From positions 1 through 43,957 of the IMG/VR virus record IMGVR_UViG_3300022220_000008: DNA of 43,957 nucleotides. The stretch is one strand, 5' to 3'. Below are positions 39,321 to 43,957 of this stretch, in pieces (within the stretch, counting starts at the first letter, position 1; every line of letters starts with the position of its first letter). The stretch is from a virus. The notes under the pieces were generated by a model. The model saw only the letters and a list, made by a program, of their open reading frames with translations. It did not search any database and was not told where the DNA came from. The position numbers and the translations under genes were made by a program.

Positions 39321-40762
39321 GGATTTCCAGGCCAGCCGGCATTCTGTTGCGCGATACTGGGGCTGTGCTAGGCCTCCAGACCGGCGCAGATCCAACCGTG
39401 CTCACCGGCTCGTTCGACGTGCAAGCCTACGCTACGTCCAGGGGCTTCGGCACGATCCCGGCAGAGACTGGGCCAACGCAGGAACCGATCGCCGATCAAG
39501 GCGCGGTGGGGAACGGCACGGCCGATGATACCGCCGAGGTTCAGGCGGCAATGAATGCCCTCCCACCCACCGGTGGAGTGCTCGATCTGAGCCAGGGTAT
39601 TTTCGGGATCAACGCCGTAAACGACGTGCTGTCGATAGGCGATAAATCCAACATCACGATCAAGGGCGGGGGCTGGTCGAACGGCGTTGCTCAAAATATC
39701 GGGCTCAAAGTCTTGTCGGCGACGACGGCCGATCGAAACGACTCGGTGATCCGTTACCAGCCTGGCGGCAACAATCTAAATCTGGTGATCCGGGATTTGG
39801 AGATCGATGTCGGCAACAACGATATCGGCGGCATTGCTATACAAAATGATGAAAACACATGGATCATCAACACGTATGTCCATAATGTCGGCACCGGAAC
39901 CCAGGGGCCTAATGCTGCGATCAGAGGCAACAACGGGCACGACAAGCTTCGAGTGATTGGGTGTCTTGTCCACGATACAACGGCCGCTGCAACGTCGGCC
40001 GTGCGCGGGATCTGGATGGCTGAAGATGGATCGACGGACTCAGTGATTGGGCACTGCATCGTCTTCGATACCGGACATACCGGCATCCCATACCATCTGC
40101 CGCAAACAACGCCCGGAAGCTTTGTCGAATTTTGCACAACCGTACGCTGCGGGACCGCTGTTGGCGCCGCGGGAATCAAGGGCGAGCTGTCAAATCAAGT
40201 CAATCCAGCCACGTTCGACTTCGGGGATGGGTCTAGTCCTGCTGCAATGACGTTTCTTGGTACATTTCGACGCAATTACATGACAACGCAGAAGTCAATC
40301 ACTGGCCAGTTTGACTCGGCTATGCAGGTTGATACGATGAATTGTTTGATCGAAGAGAACATGATGGTAGATGCCCAAGACGGAATTTCCACATTCAATC
40401 GATTTAGAAAAATCGTGATACGCAACAATGTATTCCAACTCATCGATCAAGAAGGGCTTAATCTTGATGCAGACAATAGCGGAGATGACAAGACAGGCGT
40501 GTTCATTCAGAACAACGACATCTCAAGAGATGGCCGCTCCATGCAGTATGGCATATTTTATTTTGATTGGAACGGTGCGATCTTCGACTTCAACGACCCA
40601 ATCCAGCAAACCGACAATAAGATTGTTGACGCTACCACATCCCCAGTGCTTGTGACTAATGACGTGCTGAACTATGTGAACTTCAGCCAGAGCAATAATG
40701 GACCAGGCGGCAGTGGCGCCCAAAACGTGCTCTTGCCGCCATCATATATCGGGAGCCTCTGA
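39317..40762 (+). CDS. Beta-helix tail spike B, 481 aa
   Basis: The protein starts with a short anchor-like segment, then GAVGNGTADDTAEVQAAMNA and PTGGVLDLSQGIFGI (entry to the beta helix), SNITIKGGGWSNG, and many rungs (DLEIDVGNNDIGGIAIQNDE, GCLVHDTTAAATSAVRGIWM, CIVFDTGHTGIPYHLPQ). The end NNGPGGSGAQN is nearly the same as in spike C. It is likely a polysaccharide-binding or cleaving spike. It starts in an ATGA overlap. Confidence 0.82.
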   Translation: MRISRPAGILLRDTGAVLGLQTGADPTVLTGSFDVQAYATSRGFGTIPAETGPTQEPIADQGAVGNGTADDTAEVQAAMNALPPTGGVLDLSQGIFGINAVNDVLSIGDKSNITIKGGGWSNGVAQNIGLKVLSATTADRNDSVIRYQPGGNNLNLVIRDLEIDVGNNDIGGIAIQNDENTWIINTYVHNVGTGTQGPNAAIRGNNGHDKLRVIGCLVHDTTAAATSAVRGIWMAEDGSTDSVIGHCIVFDTGHTGIPYHLPQTTPGSFVEFCTTVRCGTAVGAAGIKGELSNQVNPATFDFGDGSSPAAMTFLGTFRRNYMTTQKSITGQFDSAMQVDTMNCLIEENMMVDAQDGISTFNRFRKIVIRNNVFQLIDQEGLNLDADNSGDDKTGVFIQNNDISRDGRSMQYGIFYFDWNGAIFDFNDPIQQTDNKIVDATTSPVLVTNDVLNYVNFSQSNNGPGGSGAQNVLLPPSYIGSL

Positions 40763-40763
40763 C

Positions 40764-40898
40764 ATGCTTACTTGGCTGATGAAAGCTTTCGGCAAGGGGT
40801 GGAACAACCCTGAGATCGAGGATGAGCTCACTTGGGAATGGTTGTTCAATGACGGCATAAAGAGGGGGGATAATCATGGTTGCGGTTGTCACGACTGA
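40764..40898 (+). CDS. Small protein between spikes, 44 aa
   Basis: The ATG at 40764 lies one base after the spike B stop. The product (TWLMKAFGKGWNNPEIEDEL then TWEWLFNDG) is rich in W and acidic residues, and ends with HGCGCHD. The gene overlaps the start of spike C by 23 bases, and its codons contain the GAGGGGGG ribosome site for spike C. It may be a real small protein or a coupling leader. Confidence 0.5.
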   Translation: MLTWLMKAFGKGWNNPEIEDELTWEWLFNDGIKRGDNHGCGCHD

Positions 40899-42261
40899 CT
40901 GGATGGCGGCGCACGCGCTTCCTGATGGCCGGCTGTTGGTCAAATTCAGTGAAGGCGAGCCGGTCGAGCCACCGACAGAGCCACCTCAGCCACCAGTGGA
41001 GCCACCGCCACCTAATGGCGATGTAGGGGCTGATCCAGCGGTTCGAGAGAACGGCCTGGACATCTCGGCTTTGCCGACGCCATCGCCGCGCGGTCCGATC
41101 GTCACCCTTGAACAGTTCGGCGGTGCTCCGGGGCGGGATAGCACAGACGCGCTGCGCCAGGCTATGAACGCCATTGCAGCGGGCGGAACCCTCGATCTAA
41201 AGGGAATGTACGGGCTCAAGGACGATACGCGCCTCAAGGGACTTGAGAACGTCACCATCAAGGGCGAGGGCTGGGAAACCGGCTTCTATGCCGTGGACAG
41301 CCAAGGCTTTCTGAGCAGATGGCGCTGCCTGTTGGAGTTCGAGCGTTCGCACAATCTGTGGTGCGATAATTTCAGGATGGATAGCCGAGGCAAGAAAATC
41401 GGCAACATCTGGCACTCTTTGGACAAGGGAACGTGGCTCACCCGGCTTCAGCTCGGAGACATCGGCGGCTCTCCCGATCAGGTGCCTCACGCCGCTATCC
41501 GTGGCAGCGAGGAGGCTTGGGACTTCCACGCTTACGGCGTCTGGATTCATGATGGCTGGGGCGATGCTGGCGGTAATTCCGGTGTTCGCGGTTTTTGGGC
41601 GCCGCACACGCGGGGCTATGACGGCGCCTTGATTGAACAGTGCATCGTCGAGCGAATGGGCCATAGCGGGATCATCCCCTATGCCGGCAAGGGCGCTCCG
41701 ACTCACGTGCGCTTCTGCACGTCATGGGACAATGCGGGGGCATCGCTCAAGACAGAGACGCCAGAGGACTACAGCGCGCACCTTCAAGGCGGTCAGCAGT
41801 CGGACGTTTGGTATCCCGACGATCACCGGTGCATCATCGACCATTGCGACCTCAGGCGCTCAGGCTTCCATGGCGTGCAGGCCGAGGGCGTCGGCACAAG
41901 TGTCAAAAATTGCTACATCGAGGGCCACACCAACGGCGTGGCGACCTTCAACCGCCTGCTTAGGCTCGAGGTGGTCAACTGCGTGCTCAAAAATGACCAG
42001 CGGGCCGGCATTTGGTGCTCCCTCGATCAGGGCCAGAACTTCGGCTCGCTCCGCTTCAATCACAACACGATCGAGGGTGGCAAAAGCGTCGCCGGCATCG
42101 GCTTCGATCCGAAGGCAACCAGGCCGCTCAATGCCATTGTCATCGCGGAGAACAAGACGCCACAAGGCGTAGTGCCGCTCTCGGTGACAGCGCAGATCAG
42201 CGACCACCCAGGATTTCAATCGGTCAACAACGGGCCGGGTGGTGCCGGGGCCAATAAGTGA
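40876..42261 (+). CDS. Beta-helix tail spike C, paralogue of spike B, 461 aa
   Basis: A 25-residue head is followed by a proline-rich hinge (PPTEPPQPPVEPPPP) and then the helix entry GGAPGRDSTDALRQAMNAIA with GGTLDLKGMYGLKDD and NVTIKGEGWETGF. Rungs match spike B in order (VWIHDGWGDAGGNSGVRGFW, CIVERMGHSGIIPYAGKG, CYIEGHTNGVATFNRLLRLE). The end NNGPGGAGANK matches spike B's end. A carbohydrate-active spike is likely. The hinge shows that the head and helix were joined as modules. Confidence 0.82.
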   Translation: MVAVVTTDWMAAHALPDGRLLVKFSEGEPVEPPTEPPQPPVEPPPPNGDVGADPAVRENGLDISALPTPSPRGPIVTLEQFGGAPGRDSTDALRQAMNAIAAGGTLDLKGMYGLKDDTRLKGLENVTIKGEGWETGFYAVDSQGFLSRWRCLLEFERSHNLWCDNFRMDSRGKKIGNIWHSLDKGTWLTRLQLGDIGGSPDQVPHAAIRGSEEAWDFHAYGVWIHDGWGDAGGNSGVRGFWAPHTRGYDGALIEQCIVERMGHSGIIPYAGKGAPTHVRFCTSWDNAGASLKTETPEDYSAHLQGGQQSDVWYPDDHRCIIDHCDLRRSGFHGVQAEGVGTSVKNCYIEGHTNGVATFNRLLRLEVVNCVLKNDQRAGIWCSLDQGQNFGSLRFNHNTIEGGKSVAGIGFDPKATRPLNAIVIAENKTPQGVVPLSVTAQISDHPGFQSVNNGPGGAGANK

Positions 42262-42309
42262 GCCAGATCACACCATAGGGCGCAAAATCGTGTTACGTGT
42301 AGAGGGCCG

Positions 42310-42443
42310 GCTGATCGTCCTGAGAATGCCGGTAAGCGGCTCCGTTGCGCGTGGCGGGGCCGCTTTTGCGTCTAGCCGCAACCTAAAGCTGAAATTTGCT
42401 ATTATCGCATAACTTCCTGTACATTCATTCCAGGACGATCAGC
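42310..42443. promoter_or_regulatory. Long-range inverted repeat enclosing a terminator
   Basis: GCTGATCGTCCTG (42310-42322) and CAGGACGATCAGC (42431-42443) are perfect 13-base inverted arms 108 bases apart. Between them AGCGGC (42335-42340) and GCCGCT (42359-42364) plus TTTT form a probable terminator for the spike operon, and an AT-rich segment follows. The right arm ends 16 bases before the membrane-protein cluster start. This 198-base gap holds no supported gene. Confidence 0.55.
42335..42367 (+). terminator. Intrinsic terminator after the spike genes
   Basis: The AGCGGC and GCCGCT arms pair, with extra TCC-GGG pairing possible inside. TTTT (42364-42367) follows. It would end transcription 74 bases after spike C. 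Confidence 0.6.
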
Positions 42444-42459
42444 TAAGGGCATGTGATGG

Positions 42460-42669
42460 ATGGAAATCCAGTCTCTAATCGACCTACTCACAGACGCCAG
42501 CGCGCCAACGGTGTTGGCCGTCCTCCTCGCATGGGCGTTGTGGTCACTTCAAAATTCGAACAGGGGCCGGGTCGAGGATTTGAGATCCATGACGGACGTG
42601 CTCAAAGCGAACGCGGTGCAGATGGAGAGGCTAACCGAATTGATCGAGCGCGGTCAGGGGGCGAAGTGA
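42460..42669 (+). CDS. Single-pass membrane protein, 69 aa (lysis-type candidate)
   Basis: One membrane helix (APTVLAVLLAWALWSLQ) follows a short N-terminus. The rest is a charged coil (EDLRSMTDVLKANAVQMERL then TELIERGQ). This anchor-plus-coil shape occurs in phage holin-like and inner spanin-like proteins, but it is shorter than typical spanins. GGATGGAA precedes the ATG. The next gene starts in a GTGA overlap. Confidence 0.55.
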   Translation: MEIQSLIDLLTDASAPTVLAVLLAWALWSLQNSNRGRVEDLRSMTDVLKANAVQMERLTELIERGQGAK

Positions 42670-42836
42670 GAGCATGGATCATGGAAAAGCTCAAGGCATG
42701 GACGGGCATTGGCACCGTCAAGGAGCTCAAGAAAGAGCAGGTCAAGCAGACCACACGCCTATCCGAGGCATTCGATCGGCTTGACGAGGCGTTGAGACCA
42801 CCGCCGCCCAAGAGGGAGCGCAATGGAACTGAGTGA
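42666..42836 (+). CDS. Small charged coiled-coil protein, 56 aa
   Basis: GTG at 42666 overlaps the previous stop. The product (IMEKLKAWTGIGTVKELKKE then TTRLSEAFDRLDEALRPPPP) is amphipathic and helical with a proline-rich end, and has no membrane segment. It overlaps the next gene by 14 bases. A partner of the membrane proteins beside it is plausible. No family is recognised. Confidence 0.5.
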   Translation: MRAWIMEKLKAWTGIGTVKELKKEQVKQTTRLSEAFDRLDEALRPPPPKRERNGTE

Positions 42837-43110
42837 CGCCTGGAGCATGGTGCCGTTAGCCATCTGGGGAATTTGCAGCGCGGTTGTGTTGTTCGTCCTA
42901 GCGAGCGCGGCCATTCAGCGGCGCACGATTGAGCTGATCCATAGTGGGATGTTTCTCAAGTTTCTAGCGACGTTCGTTTTCTTGTCGTTGGCGGTCTATC
43001 GCATCCACGCCGGGCTAAACCCGATCGAGGCGCAGCCTATGGTTCTAATGGCGGTATCCGTTTTGGGGGCAATCGGTTCGATCATGATCGTTCGGGGGCT
43101 ACTGAGGTAG
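42823..43110 (+). CDS. Three-helix membrane protein, holin candidate, 95 aa
   Basis: Three membrane helices are visible: MVPLAIWGICSAVVLFVLAS, FLKFLATFVFLSLAVYRI and MVLMAVSVLGAIGSIMIVRG, with short loops. GAGGGAGCGC precedes the ATG. Size and topology match class I holins, which time lysis by forming membrane holes. The right-end location after the tail genes supports this. No endolysin is recognised nearby, which leaves the role open. Confidence 0.55.
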   Translation: MELSDAWSMVPLAIWGICSAVVLFVLASAAIQRRTIELIHSGMFLKFLATFVFLSLAVYRIHAGLNPIEAQPMVLMAVSVLGAIGSIMIVRGLLR

Positions 43111-43296
43111 ATGTACGAGGCAGCAGAGCGAGCCTTGCGCTATGCTCAGCTCGCCCTGTGTCTTGGTGTGGTGGCGTTCGGCCTATGGGCCTTCGTGCTC
43201 AGCGTGGACGGTGTGCGAACCTACGTGATGACCAGACCAACCCTTGAGACGATCCAGCCTAAAACCAGCAACAGGGTCATGACGGCGCCGCTATAG
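43111..43296 (+). CDS. Single-pass membrane protein, 61 aa
   Basis: The ATG directly follows the previous stop (TAGATG). One membrane helix (LALCLGVVAFGLWAFVLSV) lies between a helical amphipathic N-terminus and a polar tail. It is the last rightward gene and converges with the leftward gene ending at 43298. No terminator is obvious between them. Confidence 0.5.
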   Translation: MYEAAERALRYAQLALCLGVVAFGLWAFVLSVDGVRTYVMTRPTLETIQPKTSNRVMTAPL

Positions 43297-43297
43297 A

Positions 43298-43558
43298 TCA
43301 GGTTCTTTGGATGCATACCGCCTTCAACCCGCTTCGATAGCCCCAGCGCACAGCCTGCCAGTATTGAACCATGACCTCGATCCTGGTGATCTCGCACTCG
43401 ATCGGCGACCGGAACAGCCTCTCTTGCCGGCTGTACTCGCGCCCATCCTGGTCGATGTGGGTCACGATCAGCTCAGCGTTGGCGCGCTCGGCGCCATAGC
43501 AGGGCGTAGCCAGGCCGACCATCGCGCCTAGGGCAATGCCGACCAAACGAGCAGTCAT
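43298..43558 (-). CDS. Secreted protein, 86 aa
   Basis: ATG 43558-43556 overlaps the previous stop (ATGA). A signal peptide is clear (MTARLVGIALGAMVGLATPC, cleavage around CYGA), so the product should reach the periplasm. Its cysteine is at the end of the signal region, but the lipobox is imperfect, so lipoprotein status is uncertain. The mature part (RANAELIVTHIDQDGREYSR, ECEITRIEVMVQYWQAVRWG) is strand-rich with two cysteines. It is the last gene of the leftward operon. The family is unknown. Confidence 0.6.
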   Translation of the reverse strand: MTARLVGIALGAMVGLATPCYGAERANAELIVTHIDQDGREYSRQERLFRSPIECEITRIEVMVQYWQAVRWGYRSGLKAVCIQRT

Positions 43559-43734
43559 GACGAAATGCTCGGGAAGAACCCCATTAGCCACAGGGCGTTA
43601 TAGCCTTCGGCCGGCGTGATGTCGCCGCGCCGCACCGCCGTGAAGAGCGAGATCACCCGCTCTTGCACGGTATCGTACTGCGACATGAGCCGCATGAGCT
43701 CGTCCTCACGTTCGGTTCTGGTCGTTAGGGTCAT
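43555..43734 (-). CDS. Small helical protein, 59 aa
   Basis: ATG 43734-43732 overlaps the glycine-rich gene's TGA as ATGA, which supports that upstream frame; GTG at 43743 is an alternative. The product (TEREDELMRLMSQYDTVQER then VISLFTAVRRGDITPAEGYN) is helical and soluble, with a short hydrophobic end (ALWLMGFFPSISS). No family is recognised. Confidence 0.6.
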   Translation of the reverse strand: MTLTTRTEREDELMRLMSQYDTVQERVISLFTAVRRGDITPAEGYNALWLMGFFPSISS

Positions 43735-43927
43735 GGCCTGCACTCCTGCCCGCGGCCTCCACCGCCGCCAGGACCGCCAGGATCAGAACCATTGCCACCG
43801 TTGCCACCGCCGCCACTATCACCAGGATCGCTAGACCCGCCATTGTCAGACTCCCCAGGACCAGAACCACCAGGATCGCTATTGCCGCCCGAACCGGCTG
43901 CGGCTTGTCCTGCGCCGTTCCTATCAT
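43706..43927 (-). CDS. Overlapping hydrophobic reading frame, 73 aa (uncertain)
   Basis: In another frame of the glycine-rich gene, ATG 43927-43925 (preceded by GGAGG at only two bases) opens a protein with a long hydrophobic core (AILVVLVLGSLTMAG, LAILVIVAAVATVAMVLILA) and polar ends (MIGTAQDKPQPVR and GHDPNDQNRT). Topology would suit one long or two short membrane helices, holin-like in size. A TTG at 43945 would add six residues. Shifting Gly codons by one base gives Val/Ala codons, so the hydrophobicity may be a by-product. It ends 28 bases inside the next gene. Confidence 0.35.
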   Translation of the reverse strand: MIGTAQDKPQPVRAAIAILVVLVLGSLTMAGLAILVIVAAVATVAMVLILAVLAAVEAAGRSAGHDPNDQNRT

Positions 43928-43957
43928 TGCCTCCAAACGAGCCAACAGGCGTTGATG
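43731..43957 (-). CDS. Secreted glycine-rich protein, C-terminal part (continues at 333-1)
   Basis: This is the other end of the gene that starts at 333. Bases 43806-43957 repeat 1-152; unique sequence runs from 43805 to TGA at 43731-43733 and encodes a G/S/N/D/P tail ending GRGQECRP. The two copies differ: codon 65 is TTT in the left copy and GTT here, and codon 107 is GGT on the left and GAT here. Both changes alter the protein, while the frame remains open. Confidence 0.65.
   Translation of the reverse strand, partial: STPVGSFGGNDRNGAGQAAAGSGGNSDPGGSGPGESDNGGSSDPGDSGGGGNGGNGSDPGGPGGGGGRGQECRP
43806..43957. repeat. Terminal repeat, right copy
   Basis: This is a copy of bases 1-152 with two substitutions. 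It contains tandem variants of ACCACCAGGATCGCTA, which encode the SDPGG repeats of the glycine-rich protein. See the left copy for interpretation. Confidence 0.9.

Noticed and set aside
42460-42836. Classical Rz/Rz1 spanin pair
   Set aside because: The 69- and 56-residue proteins overlap by only four bases and the second lacks a lipoprotein signal, so the spanin label is not supported.
43760-43900. CRISPR-like repeats at the contig end
   Set aside because: The units (ACCACCAGGATCGCTA variants) are adjacent, in frame with a glycine-rich protein, and lack uniform spacers.
1-43957. Temperate phage interpretation
   Set aside because: No integrase, excisionase, partition genes or attachment-site-like repeats are recognisable; the RHH regulators alone do not establish lysogeny.

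Overview
The window reads as one nearly complete genome of a tailed phage with a short tail (podovirus-like). It has a P22-type head and ejection gene set and a mostly high-GC background (39 of 60 bases in the counted line 15481-15540). No tape-measure, sheath or long-tail genes are seen. There is also no integrase, tRNA, RNA polymerase, family A/B DNA polymerase or recognisable endolysin. The host is not identifiable from the sequence; a high-GC Gram-negative is an inference from the gene types. The two contig ends repeat each other over 152 bases (1-152 and 43806-43957, two mismatches), and one open reading frame runs cleanly across the join. The molecule is therefore circular or circularly permuted, with about 43.8 kb of unique sequence.

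Layout. (1) A leftward operon starts at about 2.1 kb, runs down to position 1, crosses the join and continues from 43957 to 43298. It encodes mostly small proteins, two of them with signal peptides. (2) Rightward early/replication block, 2.1-10.5 kb: ribbon-helix-helix (RHH) regulator, SNF2-type helicase, cysteine-cluster protein, primase-polymerase-like protein, iteron array, UvrD-type helicase and VRR_NUC-type nuclease. Three relatives of one HNH endonuclease family are scattered between these genes. (3) Accessory block, 10.5-19.5 kb: C5 cytosine methyltransferase, small DNA-binding and membrane proteins, a complete large terminase (TerL1), an HNH protein with a membrane anchor, and a second leftward RHH cassette at 18.0-17.35 kb. 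(4) Late block, 19.6-43.3 kb: small terminase (TerS), gp10-like tail hub, a jelly-roll-like candidate, three ejection-protein candidates, a collar/fibre protein, a second complete large terminase (TerL2), portal, scaffold, SU10-type capsid protein, tail adaptor, a LamG-like protein, three beta-helix spikes plus a fibre, and a membrane-protein cluster at the right end that may serve lysis.

How the parts fit. Most genes overlap by 1-4 bases (ATGA, TGATG), so long translationally coupled operons are likely. Two regulatory hubs (2085-2125 and 18033-18075) share one design: TTGACA on each strand about 30 bases apart, facing each other over a palindromic core, next to an RHH gene. TerL2 sits directly before the portal gene, as expected for the packaging motor. 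TerL1 lies 13 kb away beside an HNH gene, so the genome appears to carry two packaging-type ATPase-nucleases. That is the most unusual feature of the window. Other notable points are the out-of-frame hydrophobic reading frame inside the glycine-rich secreted gene at the join, the graded series of HNH relatives, and the duplicated tail spike.
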